A stretch of DNA of 64,000 bases from Gracilaria gracilis (taxonomy: Eukaryota; Rhodophyta; Florideophyceae; Gracilariales; Gracilariaceae). Positions 32,652 to 44,183 of the stretch are shown here, one piece after another; position 1 is the stretch's first letter, and the number at the start of each line of letters is the position of its first letter. The notes under the pieces were generated by a model. It did not search any database and was not told the DNA's origin. It saw only the letters and a list, made by a program, of their open reading frames with translations. The position numbers were made by a program, and so were the translations under genes. The stretch covers positions 310,001 through 374,000 of the forward strand of contig JARGSG010000027.1 of the NCBI GenBank assembly GCA_030374805.1, read 5' to 3'.

Positions 32652-35602
32652 ATCGCACTGAGTTTGGCCTTCGCTATGGTGAATACCTTGGGGGGTGCAA
32701 TTCCCATTTTAGCTCTGAGATTGAAGATACTTCCGATTGTCCACCTCAGACGATCTCTACACCAGTAGGGGTGCCAGAGGCTTTGAATCCGAAACCGTCT
32801 TCGGAGGACATTGCGAAGGTACGGCCATCGCTCCACAATATCGTTATACACGATGAACAGTCTGGTCACATGGGCGCAGGGGATTCCGTTCGCATTCATA
32901 TCTCTACAGCTGCATCTTCCCGTCACGGTCTCCAAGTCGTCAGTCGGGCAATGAATATAGACTTTGAAACAATCGATGTCGCTATCATGTCCAATTGTTG
33001 CAGCAGCTGTGTAGAACTTCGTGACGGTGAACATAACCAGAGGTTCCTGCACTGAAATGTTGAGATATTCGAAGTTTAGGTCAGTGTCCATTGGTACGGC
33101 GTGCGTTGGGATCACTACAGCGTCAACGATTTTGTATGAAGCGGACAATCGAATGCTATGGTCGAGAAATTTGATGACGCTGTACTTGGTGAAGGTTTGG
33201 ATAATGTTGGGTGCAGAAGTGATAGATACGGGAAGACCGGAGTTAACCAGTTCGTTACGGAGGGTTGAGTCCCCCACTGACGCCCTATGAACGCGTTCCA
33301 GTTTCAAGCGTTCTGTTATGCGCTTCATTTCGAGTGGGACGTCAGAAAAAAGGACGTCACGGTTCCATATGAGTTGTCTGTACCTCACATGGGAGGCTTC
33401 ACAGTATCCCGTGCCCTGAAAGAAGAAGCGGCAGGGCAGTTGGAGCTCCTTAAAACATCTGACCACCATCACAGCGTTGTCGCGGTACAGGAATTTATAC
33501 CATCTCAGCAATGGTTTGTTAAAGTTGTTAAAGTACCTTTGCTCGAAATGCGTCCTGTTGGCCTCAAACTTCGCCACTGTTGCGCACTTCCGTAGGTCGT
33601 ACAGGTCTCTGTCCATGTTCTACGCTAGGTGTGTCACTGATAGAGACCTGCACCATCGTTCTACGTTTGGTTCCTGATTCTGGTTGAGATGCCAGTCATC
33701 CAATACCACGAAAGAGTACGGGAGTACGGTATGGATTGCATTGATCAGTGCCATACACTGATCAACAGCTATCAAACTCGGAGTGACGCGCATACACTTC
33801 TTGAAGCGTCGAAATACCCAGACGAAGCTGTCTGCTCTCTCGTCACCTATGTAAGCCATGAAGAAGGTAGTCAAGTGACCGTGGTTGTCTCTTCCGTTCA
33901 CGCTGAGGAGAGGTAAACTAAAGCGATTGGCAATTGCCTTATAATCTATGCTCATCCCCGGCACGATGCCAAATTGTTCGTAGTCCTGGGCCCAATCCTC
34001 CAAGCGCGAAGCAACATACTGCAGACCATCTTCCTGATCTGTCCTGCCGTACACCTTGTGTTTAGCATTCTCAGTTTGTAGACGTATCAAGTTCTGATAC
34101 AATCGTAGGCACTCTTTTTACCTGGGATAGCAAGCGTCTTCCATGTACTTCAAACGCTTTCGAAAAAGACTTCTGTCCACAAGAACATCATACTTATCCT
34201 CGATAAGCTTTAGTACCACATCGTACTGTAGGTGCAGCTTACGTCGTAAACGGCGTGCCTCCCGCTCCATATCTTGAGGCATTTTCGTATGCAAGGAGTT
34301 CGTCGCTGCGTGATTGTGGTGCGCTCTGGAGAAGTCGGGTAAAAACGCGTACTTGGACTCTCTGGACGCTGATACTCGAGCTCTCCGAACTTTGAACGTG
34401 TACGGGCATTTACATTGTTCTACATATCCCAGAGAACATCGGAGATACCCGCGTACCAAAACTTTCCTCTCCTCCTGAACCACCTTGTACTTCGAGTCCC
34501 GGATTGTCAGCTTATATCCGAAGTACTCTGCAATATACTGCAAATGTTGGAGAACCTCATGCTCGCCATTCACTCCTACCTGTTCCAAGTAAGCTATGAA
34601 CCCCCTTCGCACCAGTTCGTCTTCGGGGAGTTGCTCCGTTAACGCTGTACTGTCTGATCCAGAATATTCCTCAACAGATGGAGATTGTGTTTGTGGTCCC
34701 ACTGCTTCTGCCTGAATCTCTTGGTTGACATCATCATCGTCGGGGTCGTATGCGACTGATATTGTACATCGTGGCTGTATACATCATGTCAGAGAACTAC
34801 ACTACATCCAATGTGAGTAATGAAAGAGGACCCAACGTACCTTTGGTTTGCTTGCTACGAATTTGGGCTTCACTTGAGAGGTGATGTCAATGACTGAGCT
34901 ATCGTCTGATAGCAATTGCGGTTCATTAGAGCCACACCTTTCGTCCTCCACAGCATTTCCTATTCTCCCAACTGTAGATTGCTCAAAAACGTTTTCAACC
35001 TCACTGCTGTCCGAAATTAGAATGGAGGTAGGAGGAGAACGGAGCTCCTGTGTGCTCATGTACTCTCCATCGCTTCTGGGATACTTCTTCAACCAGTCTT
35101 GTACCTGGTCAGGGCGACGTGGAACGTCTGAAATGAAATCCTCATCGTCAGATAATCCTCTAGAGTGTTCCTCCGTTGCCTTCATCTCCTCCACCGTAGC
35201 CTTTCCGGAACGAAGCTTCTCGCCATCCGCTACACGCACAGATGTTGGAGTGAAGTGAATATAAGGAATATGAAGTCGGGTAGAGGCCGTTTTCACTATG
35301 GTTTGTTTCAAAGCTTTTCTTCGTTTCTCCGCTCTCTGATCTCCACCCGTCCTCCCGCGCTCATGGTTATGCACCCCATTAAAGGTCAATATCTATCCCT
35401 TCTCATCGAGAAGGGCTTTGGGCATGAACGAAGCTTTACATTGACAGCCTGGCGAATTCTTCTTGTACCTCATGCACCTCACTCGTACGTTGAGCCCGTA
35501 CAAACGCGAGCGAGTAACCAGTGTGGCGTATTGAACTGTGTAGTCGTACCCTTCAGAGGTGACCAAGTCGGCAATATAGCCAGGGAGGTCCAACACAGTC
35601 AT
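32648..35602 (-). pseudogene. MULE transposase with FLYWCH-type and SWIM zinc fingers
   Basis: One phase of about 985 codons from ATG 35602 (MTVLDLPGYIADLV), interrupted by TAG 35393, stops near 34800, TAA 34118 and TAG 33620. Domains in order: a WRKY-GCM1/FLYWCH-like finger (VRCMRYKKNSPGCQC then HNHERG); a Ser/Asp/Glu-rich linker; a MULE catalytic region with GHLTTFFMAYIGDERADSF, TPSLIAVDQCMALINAI and FVVLDDWHLNQN; and a SWIM finger CSCRDMNANGIPCAHVTRLF near 32920. Most stops stand where Gln would fit (CAG or CAA to TAG or TAA). A GT-AG pair at 34840/34756 might mark an intron, but the phase does not fit exactly. Confidence 0.85.
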
Positions 35603-35818
35603 TCTATTCGGCCCACCTCTCCTTTTACCAGCACTCTCCCCGTCCCGAACTGCATGTTTCCCACCAGGAGCATCCTCCTCTTCTCCAATTGCTTCAATTG
35701 ACGAAGATTCAGTGTCTGAGCCTCAACTTCCACGCCCAGCCCCTCGCTGCCCTGAAACAGTTCGCTCAGCATCAACTTCATCCTTCCCATGACGGAGCAA
35801 GAACGTAGTCTCCCTCTT

Positions 35819-36826
35819 CTATTTCTGAAGCTCGTATGCCAGGTACGTATTGGTCACAGGGCGATGATGCGACAGAGCCATCACCACTTTTAACCGACCC
35901 TCTGCGCACGCCCACCGGTACTTCTCGGTGAGGTTTTTCGGGTGACCGACAACGAAAGTAGCCTGAGGAATTGTCCCTCGCGTCTCAGAGAACTCCGCCA
36001 TCGTTGACAATACATACGCACCACAGCTATGCGAATCTGTCGGTGGTACGTTATGTAATATGTCCAGCATGTAATTCGGATCCGGAAAGCTCCAATCCAT
36101 TGCCTGTCCCAGAGCATGATCAATCACCAACATCACCAGCCTACGAAACTTCTTTGGACATTTAAAACGCAAACTATCTCCCCAGTAAAGCTCTCAATGT
36201 GTGTCCCGTACCCTTTTAGCCACCACTACAGCCCAATGAATGTTCTCGACGTTAAAAGGGACGATAATGGTGCTTATTTCCGCCAGACTTCGATAAAGTT
36301 TCTCAGAAAACGCCCTTTTGAACCCGTGTAAAGTCTCTAACTGTCCCTCCAAAGTGTCTTCATCATACTTGATAGAGCTATTGTGCAGATTCACACCAGT
36401 ATCGACGCATATGAACACCACTCCGCAACGCGGCTCAAGTTCATAAATCTCTGCGTTGAGTAAAATGCTGCAGAACCAGTGGCGGTAGGAACACGATGCC
36501 ATAAGATGTGGCCCCATTCTATTTTTAGGCAGTACTGCACTTTTTTGATCCGCTATCAGATGCATCCACACTCCTTTTAACTCAGTGAAATGCCATGGAA
36601 CTTTCCTATTGAAACGGATCGATGTCTTGGTAGCCAACTTGTTCAAGAATGTTGAAATACTTGTTATGGTTTCCAATAAAGTTTTCTTCTCTTCTGTTTT
36701 CAGTGAACGGTTTCTCGTTCTTCCAGAATTGGTAGCAAGGTCCTCAGTAGTTTTGACCGGGTTAAACCCCCCATCGACCTCGTCTGTTGAATCTTCTTCT
36801 CGCGGGTCAAGGATATTTACAAACAT
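35819..36826 (-). pseudogene. Ulp1/C48-type cysteine protease of the MULE
   Basis: Two minus-strand frames, 36826-36194 (210 codons) and 36172-35819 (117 codons), form an Ulp1-like SUMO-protease fold. The catalytic His is in IIVPFNVENIHWAVVVAKR, the Asp in YWGDSLRFKCP between the two frames, and the Cys in TDSHSCGAYVLSTMAEF. The first 90 residues are low-complexity with basic pieces. The break between frames is a short stop region (VRDTH-stop), so it needs only one or two changes to be continuous. In plant Kaonashi MULEs a similar gene accompanies the transposase; its function in transposition is unknown. Confidence 0.78.
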
Positions 36827-36991
36827 GGCGCCAAGAGCATCTGATGGAGGTTAGCGGACTGTAGGGCTGTTCTCTTTGCTCAACGAAATCATTCTGGCTA
36901 ACGGCTAATAACCAAGCAAGTAGTTATATATCCCTTGCCAAATCCCGCCTCGAGAGAATGACTTCGCCCATCGGAGCTCAATGCGTGGGAC

Positions 36992-37261
36992 GAGAACAGT
37001 GCGCAGTGTTATGCTTCGAAAAGCGCGCGGTTTTCTAACTAGATGTACACATCTTGTATTCTTCTATTGTAGGCGTTGAGGGTCTACCCAATTACAATGC
37101 GAGCTACACAGGGTCTACTGGTGGGGCCGCGAGAACTGGTGCAGACCCTCCCTTTCTGGGTGACAGCTACAAGGGAGGGTCTGGAGCAAAACGTATCATA
37201 AAGAGGGAGGGTCTGGCGGCTTTTTTCACGGCCCTCACAGTGCGTAGATTTTCCCCTACCC
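36992..37261. repeat. Right terminal inverted repeat of the MULE
   Basis: The reverse complement of the left repeat, running from GAGAACAGTGCGCAG to the outer end CCCCTACCC. By eye about four substitutions and one indel separate it from the left copy, roughly 98% identity. Confidence 0.92.
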
Positions 37262-37271
37262 GTATGTCCTC
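37262..37271. repeat. MULE target-site duplication, right copy
   Basis: GTATGTCCTC directly after the right inverted repeat. Confidence 0.92.
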
Positions 37272-37366
37272 CTATTGGAACACGTCCCATTCTCTGGGAC
37301 ATTTTACAAATGAAGAGTTGCAGAGCTTAGAACGTTCGACACACGTTTGAGGCGTTCCGTTCCGAC

Positions 37367-38385
37367 ATGTCATATCTCAACACAGCGTATGATAATTACA
37401 AAGAATGGAAAGTTCCGAAAGAAGAAAATTGCCCCTTGAAGAAGGTAATGGTTCCAAAGCAGACGACCAATTTGGTGCTGCAAAGCATTAGCACGAAAAA
37501 TGTTCCAAAGACAACGGAGATTCATAAGCTCAACCCTGGGCCTGGTAATTTTGCCAAGCTTTCCGGAGCAGATGCAGCTCGGAAACGACAATGGCAGGAA
37601 AAAAGTCAGAACCGAGTACAAGAGAACCGGAATCAGAGGCAGAGGTACCAGAAGCGCAGATAGTTGCAATCTTTGGAGTCAAAATCATTTGAGGTTGAAG
37701 AAACGTCGTTATTGGTACGCGAAGAGGAGTAAGACATCAAAAAAGAGCAAAACCGATAACTGTTCGGTGCAACACAGTACTTCAGAACCGTTTAATAATG
37801 ACAAGACAACTCCACATCAATTTGGAGCTGATGATCCCCTTGGTGATAACTGCACTTCCAGTGCAAAGCATTCACGCGCAGAAAGTCCAAATGAAACTAC
37901 AGATAACGTATCGTCCAGTTCAAAACATCTCAAGGCAAACAGTTTTTCTCACAGTGAGAATTTTCTGTATGAGATAATTGTTGAGAAGCAGACGCTCAAT
38001 AAATTTCACAACCTTTCTAGTTACTGTTCCTGAGATTGTAAAGCAGTCCTTTAAAGTTGTTAATGTGAATGTAGCCGAAAGATTGGCGCTAGAAACAGTT
38101 CATGAACACCCCGAAGTCTCGTCACAGGACGGCAAATATTCTAATTCCAAGGTTGACAGTAGTTGCCCTTCAATTTGGGCAACACCATCCCAAGCATCTC
38201 TACATCTTGAAATTGCCACAATTGTTCAAAATAACTCCAACAAAAAGACCTCAGATGAGCCACGCTTTGTGAGACAACAACATATTACTGACGCAGAGCA
38301 GTTGTTGTTAGATGTGTTTGGCCCTGAGTCTTCAGACAACGGTAATGAGTCATCGAAATTGAATTACAAAGCGTTGTTACAGTGA
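37367..38385 (+). pseudogene. Unrecognised basic, Ser/Asn-rich frame
   Basis: Plus-strand frames at 37367-37663, 37500-38033 and 37978-38385 overlap in three phases and together look like one shifted protein: a Lys/Arg-rich part (RYWYAKRSKTSKKSK), a Ser/Asn/Thr-rich part (DNVSSSSKHLKANSFS), and an acidic C-terminus (ITDAEQLLLDVFGPESSDNG). No family is recognised. It begins about 100 bp after the MULE insertion, so its 5' part might lie left of the element, but no convincing upstream part is seen at 31.2-31.46 kb. Confidence 0.3.
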
Positions 38386-38793
38386 AACAGGCAGACGAGA
38401 GATTTGGATCGCGCATGAATCGTAGAGGCTCTTGTTCTCATCGCAATGTTTATCCCTAATTATAGCAGCATGGGCCAACGTGGGTAAGCGCAACGGCACC
38501 ATAAGTTCAGCAAACAATTGCATCACCCCTTCCTAATACAAGTAATTAACTTTTCGACGGAGGAATTTCTTCGGGCCCGATCCGGTCTACATAGTAGTGT
38601 GTTGCACGTCCCTTTCTCTCCTTTTGCTGAACTTTTTCCGAAGCATACGAGCGAGTGGCATTCACCGCCACATTCTATCGGCGCTCATTCTCCATATCAT
38701 CTGGGCTTGAACTCCGTGCCAAAGGCCTCCGGTCATTTGAACGCACTCCTCGCATAAATGCTCGTTTTCCATTCGACTCTCTTGGAGATGACG
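38386..38793. other. No recognisable gene
   Basis: About 0.4 kb between convergent frames. A 79-codon plus-strand frame (38518-38757) has no recognisable features. Confidence 0.4.
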
Positions 38794-41436
38794 CTACAGG
38801 GCGGCAGAAATCGATTTGAAAACTGGGCTTGAACCTCGATGAACAGTGTTCGGAGCGGGAGAGACGGAGGCGGACATAGTCCTACTCAACTTAGAACGAC
38901 TGCCACTGCTTGTCTTCTTGGGGGCTGAGGAGTCGGAGTTCCTCGGTAATGAAATCGTTGGACGAACTGCAAATCCATCTTCAGCAGAAGCTCGTACTTG
39001 ATTTTGAGATGGTGTAAACGGACGCGCTACCATGGGTGACATAGGGCGACGAACATCCGGCGACTTGGGCCTCGACATGTGGTTTGATGATGTGCTCCTC
39101 ACAGCCTGCTATTGTAGTCGTTGCGTTGCTGTAGAAGCTGTAGCTGCTGTAACGGCGGTGGTGACCGCGGCGACGGTACGAGAGCTGGATTGTTGTTATT
39201 GTTGTTGAACGGACGCTTGATTTTTAGATTCAGCTATGGCTTCTTCAGCTGCCGCACATTCCAGATCAAAATCATTTGATTCCTCGTCAGAGTTTTCATA
39301 AAACACGGGGTCCATTTCATTGGGCTTTGCTGCCACTTTCTGCCATGTTCAGGAACGGGTAGTGACTGGAAGCTTGCCTCCCAAGCAGGAGGGGATGCAG
39401 GGCGTGATATGCAATTTACTTGACCACGTGCACCCTGAATATCATCACGCTTTTGCTCGCGACCCTTTGTAGCAGCAATGGCCGCGGCCGTAGCCGCAAC
39501 TGCAGTGTCATTCGCCTTAGGGGCAGGAGATATGAGAGACGTGCTAGGCATGAGAGATGAAGTCATTGAAGGATGCGAAGTAGGATGAGCAGAGTAGCGG
39601 GCGTTGTTTTGTTCAATGTTAGGATCATGAGCAGAATGTCGTGATCGGGATAGGTGACGCTTGGCAGAGGACGATGCGTCGTTGGGAACACATTCCCTGG
39701 CAGACGATCTGGCTGCTCCAGGGTTGCTTGGGGTAGACCGTTGGCCGTGAGAGGTAGCATCTCCATCATCTGCCCAAGTGGTATCGTCATATCGAGCAGA
39801 AATTTCGTTCACAGCGCAATCTGAGTCGCGATTATCCCCCACCTCAAGGCCCGTAGAATGTGCCTGTGCTCCCTCTATATCAGTGTATACGGTGGAAGCT
39901 GATGGCATCTCTTAGTAGGCGATAACGGGGTCTGACAGCATGAATCTGTGTCAGTGAGAAAGGTGTTGCGGATGAACATCGTTTTGCTCTCGTAGTGGCT
40001 CCATACACAAGTCTGGCAAAGGAGTAAGTCTCATAGTCGATTCAACCCCACTAGCAGCGGTATTCGTAGCAGCGCCAGCAGATGGTTGTGACGCTGCCAG
40101 TTCCGCTGGGGAGGCAACAAGCTTCACGTTGAAACGATTAGCGAGCTTCTCCAGCTTGGCGACAATGGACTTTGCGGAAGGTCGCTTGTGTGGGTTCTGC
40201 GGCCAACAATGTTCGACAAGTCGGCGCACGGTCTTGCAAACCACTGTTTCATCCAAGGCCGGTGCCGGACGATCGCTGCGAGCACAGAAGCGCACGTAAA
40301 CATCGGGAAGAGACACGCCAGCCCATGGGACTCTGCCAGTCAGCATCTCCCAAAATAACACGCCGAGTGCATAGATGTCACGCTTCTTTGTCATTTCATC
40401 ATAACGAGGTTCATCAGCCCCATTATCTTCGCCACGACGCATTAAGTTAGACTTATCACCGCCAAAGGCTTCGGGTTCCAAGTACGAATATGTGACTTCA
40501 AGTCGACCGGGCTCTATGATGTTCTGCATAGCAGTACCGCCGCCGGCAGCCTTATCAATGTATTTGCTTAATCCAAAGTCAACCATTTTAGCACACACAG
40601 ACGAGGCAAAGGTGCGACTTTGGGGCGATATTTGCTCGGTGGGGAGAATGTTTGCGCTCTTAATAGAGTGATACCTAATCATGAAGATAAAGAATACCTC
40701 TATCCACATGCAACGCAATTCGCACAAAGCTTGAGATCGGAAGGCCGGCAGCAGGCTGCAAGCGATTGAGATTCTCGCGCAGATTTCTACCTTGCCTAAG
40801 CTCGGTGACGAGCAAGATATTTCGCGGCGAGTTAGGAGCCGCCTCTTGGTCTCATGCAGCGCCTCTAAATTGCATAATATATGGACTTTGCAGCCGTGAT
40901 GCGTTTCGAAGCTCTCGCCGGAGGCAATCTTCCGTAGCGAATGATTCGCTCAAGGTACGTATGCATTTGACGGCGACCAGTTACGCGGCATACACACCGC
41001 GATACACGACAGCAGACCCGCCACGCCCCACTTCATTGGCCGGTGAGCGCGAAAACTGAATGTGAGCTCGACGAATTACAAGGTCGCGATGCAAAACAGC
41101 AGAATGGTCCGGCGCGGGCGGTTGGCTGTAAGGTGGGGCGGCGGAGAGTTGCAAGGCGGCGACGGCCTCAAAGTTCTTTACAAAGCCGGCGAGCGCGGCG
41201 TTACACACGGGACACCGCAGTGCGGACGGCGGCTCTTCGTCGTCGTCGTCGGAGGCTGTGGAGGTGGACGAAAGCGACGCGGTGTCATCGCGCGGAGACG
41301 GTGTTGCAGTCGGGGCGTCGCGCCTTGCACAAGCCTTGCAAAGAGAATGGCGGCAGACGACGGAAACCATGGGAAGATGGCGGTCAGCATCGAAGGCGGC
41401 ATCACACGCGGGGCAGTGGCCGGGGCGAGATGGCAT
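38794..41436 (-). pseudogene. RING-like plus protein kinase (TKL-type) gene, decayed
   Basis: ATG 41436 (MPSRPGHCPACDAAFD) starts a frame with a RING-like Cys/His pattern: CPAC, then VVCRHSLCKACARRD, an acidic spacer, then CPVCNAAL. The kinase domain follows: glycine loop VGRGGSAVVYRGVY; a TAA at 40981; VAVKCIRTL with the ATP-binding Lys; TELRQGRNLREN; RYHSIKSANIL, where the catalytic HRD should be; VDFGLSKYID; DIYALGVLFWEMLTGRVPW; and CWPQNPHKRPS. The C-terminal 500 residues are Ser/Ala/Pro-rich and disordered. TAA, TGA (about 40846), a frameshift near 40680 and the missing HRD Asp mark it as a pseudogene. Long plus-strand frames opposite it are shadows. Confidence 0.8.
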
Positions 41437-41572
41437 GGTGAAAGGCAAGGGGCGCGGTGGGAGGCGCGCGAAAGGGGGAGGTAAAGAAAAGGGGAGAGGG
41501 GGGGAAGGGGAAGCACGAAGACTAACCTTCAACGTGCAAGCCGTTACTGGAAGACAAGGACGACTATAACGC

Positions 41573-42852
41573 ATGGCCACAACCGAACTCAAAAGAACAA
41601 TAACTTCTCCTTTGTCAAAAAAAACAAAGAATAGATTCAAAAGCCACTACTGCAAGACCCAAAAAGGGCGTGGCCGTAAAGCTACCCCATGGGTTGGTGC
41701 TTTGCACCAAGACCTGTATGAAGAGTTCAATCGGTTGAGAAAAGTAGGCGTGAAGTTCAACGCAAAATTACTCCGTCGGTTAGCATTAACCTTGATCGCG
41801 AAGGCCAATGAAGGATTATACCATGCGACAATGCGCGACCGGTGCAGTAACGAACTTCTCAAAGACAGGAAAACATCAAGGTGGTTTCAGTCTTTCATGC
41901 ATAGGTTCGGAATCGTCAGCCGGTATCAATGTGGGAAGCTAATGGTATCAGCAGCAAAGCAGGAGCAGATTGAACAGGAGGTAGCCTATCATTTGGGCCA
42001 GCTTGCCAGGGACTTTCGATCAAACGTCTTGAGAGAGGAAGACGTGTACAACCCCGACGAGACACACTTTTGCATGAATATGGGCAACCATAAAACGCTT
42101 GCGCTTGTGGGAGAAAGCAGCGTTCGTTACGCAGATATTGTGTCCGGTGACGACGGAATCACCATGATGGTTCTGATTGATGGTGGACCAAACGCAAGAC
42201 TTGAGACGCCGATGCTGATTTTTAAGAACGCGGATAAGAACTACCCCATTCGTGGCCTCCTCGATGAGGTACCTGGGGTAGTCTATCGCACGGGGCAAAA
42301 AGGCCTAGAAGGACAACAGAGTACTCCTGGAATGGGTGAGGGAAACGCGCGTGTTTGAACCCCTGCCGAACGGTCGAAAGCGAGTATTATATATAGATAA
42401 TATCAATACGCACGAAATTACCGACGATGTTAGAGCTGAACTTGCGCGAAGCAACACAGAAGTTCGATTCTTTCCATGCAATGCCACCCATCTTGTGCAT
42501 CGAGCAGACAGCTTTGTCACTCAGAAGCTGAAAACATATTGGAGGCATGAGTAGGATGACCACCAGATGGGCGCGTTGGAGAGCGATGTGTGGTCTGATG
42601 GAGCGCGAGGATCTGGAAAGCTGACTAATCCTGGTAAGCGTCACTTTCGGAAGCTTGCAGCCAAGTCGGTGAGAGCTGTTAGCGCACAGCGAGACGGGCG
42701 TTACGTATGCACTTCAGGCGATGATACGTTGTGGCATGGCGCTTAATCTTAACGGGCAGTGGGAAGAGCGGCAGCTCTTCCCGGAGTTGCAGGCAATTAT
42801 CGAAAAGTATAAGGTGTACTTCGAAGGACAGGTGGTTGGGTCGGGGTCGTAA
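41573..42852 (+). pseudogene. Tigger/pogo-type (DDE_1) transposase
   Basis: ATG 41573 (MATTELKRTITSPLSKKT) opens 261 codons; after a frameshift near 42310 the protein continues from 42336 and, with another shift, to a stop at 42850-42852 (YKVYFEGQVVGSGS). The N-terminus has DNA-binding HTH character (FNAKLLRRLALTLI, TSRWFQSFMHRFGI). The catalytic triad is visible as YNPDETHFCMNMGN, VLYIDNINTHE and HLVHRADSFV. The long insert with IVSGDDGITMMV and NYPIRGLLDEVPGVVYRTG resembles Tigger-like transposases of oomycetes and other protists. Terminal repeats were not found. It sits 140 bp from the kinase start in divergent orientation. Confidence 0.82.
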
Positions 42853-42867
42853 GTGTGCTGCGGCAAC

Positions 42868-43009
42868 CCACACTATTTTGTTGAGTCAAAATTAGTGTGG
42901 GCCACACTAATGAACCCGTAAGCTAACTATTGTGGGTTCCAATATAGTGTGGGACACACTGTGAGGTGCTTCAAAATAAGCCTTACAAAAATAGTGTGGC
43001 CCACACTAA
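42868..43009. repeat. Palindromic repeat cluster, possible short MITE
   Basis: Four variants of CCACACTA / TAGTGTGG within 140 bp: CCCACACTATTTTG (42868), TTAGTGTGGGCCACACTAA (about 42892-42910, a near palindrome), ATAGTGTGGGACACACT (about 42943-42960) and ATAGTGTGGCCCACACTAAT (about 42991-43010). The outer pair, CCACACTATTTTG and CAAAAATAGTGTGG, would be the inverted ends of a ~130-bp element. It lies directly after the Tigger relic, but similar words are not seen before that gene. Confidence 0.5.
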
Positions 43010-43069
43010 TAACAGTGTTCACCTGTACCGTTGATAGCGCTACATATGTAGATATATAAGAAGGTATGA

Positions 43070-43087
43070 TAAACGCTATAGCGTTTA
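43070..43087. repeat. Perfect 18-bp palindrome
   Basis: TAAACGCTATAGCGTTTA is its own reverse complement. No function is known; it lies in a non-coding stretch after the palindromic repeat cluster. Confidence 0.6.
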
Positions 43088-43978
43088 CCATATAATATTG
43101 GCCTTGGCGGCGGAAGATACTGGGAGGCGTACGCGCATTTCTCCCTATTCCCTCAAGCTCCATGTGGCGAGAGTGTAAGACGCATAGCGTTCGTTACCTC
43201 AAGCAGCATGGGCACCTTCCTGCAGTGTCTTGCAGTGCATACAACACCAACAACGCGCTCTGCGGCGTGCCGCCGCGGAGCCGGACGTCATGGCAGAGAG
43301 GAACAGCGTCCTGATCTTCTCGTCGTCGATCAGCTGCGGCGATGTGACGGATGGAGCATGTGTGGCGGCGATGAAGGTGCTCCCTCGTCTTCAGAGATAG
43401 AGTTGATTGGAGGCGCGAGCCCTTACGTAACTAAAGTTTTTGGTTGTTCATTCCTTCCGCGCGCAATCACACGCTTCGTGCTGCAACGCGCACACCACGC
43501 ACCAATGGCGTGCAGCCCGCCTCTATCCACACTTGGCGTCATCACCAATGGTGATTCACCATCATCATGTATCACCACTGCTGATCACCAACATGTTGGC
43601 TGGCGCAGCTCCTTGGCAGAAGCGACCGCTGGCCTTCACGTGGTATGCTACGTTCTCCTGCAAACAGAGCGTTTGCCTGTTAAATAAAAGTTCTTGTGCT
43701 AAGAAGGCCAACATGTTATCAGGCCACTCACTGACCATTCCAGATACAGCACACTGAGCGCAACACAGTCTTCTCCATAACCTTCTTTTGGCGATCGTTG
43801 CACAGATTCACCTTATCATTGCACTCCATCACCTCAACGAGCAAACAACACGCACACGCAACTCATGGAAACCGCCTGCAAACAAGTCATGGTTGCGTAC
43901 CTTCCGTACCTCTAAACCCCTAAAATCGCCTTTTTACTTGTGCATATCCTACGCAGACAAACGCTAGCCATTATTTGT
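43088..43978 (+). other. Unassigned stretch with one 159-codon frame
   Basis: A plus-strand frame at 43208-43687 has no recognisable family and its composition shifts along its length. In another phase MAERNSVLIFSSSIS and DVTDGACVAAMKVLPRLQR can be read near 43294-43400, so a decayed host gene fragment is possible. I cannot assign it. Confidence 0.25.
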
Positions 43979-44068
43979 TGAACGTTGCTGGCCCGCAACT
44001 TTTGCATATGTTCATAGGCGGTTGTGCGATGTTGAATGCAATGTCCTGGCGCTGGCCAACTAAAAAGT
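43979..44068 (+). pseudogene. Second, short Rpt5-like fragment
   Basis: The 90-bp stretch reads VAGPQLLHMFIGG and then drifts. At DNA level it aligns with 45450-45540 of the Rpt5 relic downstream (GGTCCACAACTTGTGCAGATGTTCATTGGCG there, GGCCCGCAACTTTTGCATATGTTCATAGGCG here, continuing to CTGGCCAACTAAAAAG against CTGGCGAATGAAAAG). It is therefore a second degenerate copy of the sequence just after Walker A of a proteasomal ATPase. Confidence 0.6.
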
Positions 44069-44183
44069 TCCCACTTTATTGCATCCGTTCTTCTGGAAAG
44101 CGCAGCTTCCAGAAGCAGAGGCGATCTTTCGTAGTTCTAGCGTGTTCAAATCGTGATGCTCCATGGTGGCATGCAGGACCGCG

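Larger units (their letters stand above)
31470..37261. mobile_element. Mutator-like element (MULE) with Ulp1-type protease gene, 5.8 kb
   Basis: A 5,792-bp DNA transposon with long terminal inverted repeats (31470-31752 and 36992-37261) and a perfect 10-bp target duplication. All genes are on the minus strand: a Ulp1/C48-like protease (36826-35819), a FLYWCH/MULE/SWIM transposase (35602-32648) and a C-terminal or additional frame (32651-31969). A MULE carrying an Ulp1 gene recalls the Kaonashi-type elements of plants. The repeats differ by only a few substitutions and one 13-nt indel, so the ends look recently active although the coding regions contain stops. Confidence 0.92.

Noticed and set aside
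34756..34840. A GT-AG intron in the MULE transposase gene.
   Set aside because: GTACGT and ATCAG borders are present, but splicing there does not join the two phases; an alternative acceptor near 34717 would, yet nothing else supports splicing. Left as a possibility in the gene entry.
41043..41569. Plus-strand frames of 132, 140 and 103 codons over the kinase N-terminus.
   Set aside because: They are antisense shadows in GC-rich coding sequence; the minus strand carries the RING-like and kinase motifs.
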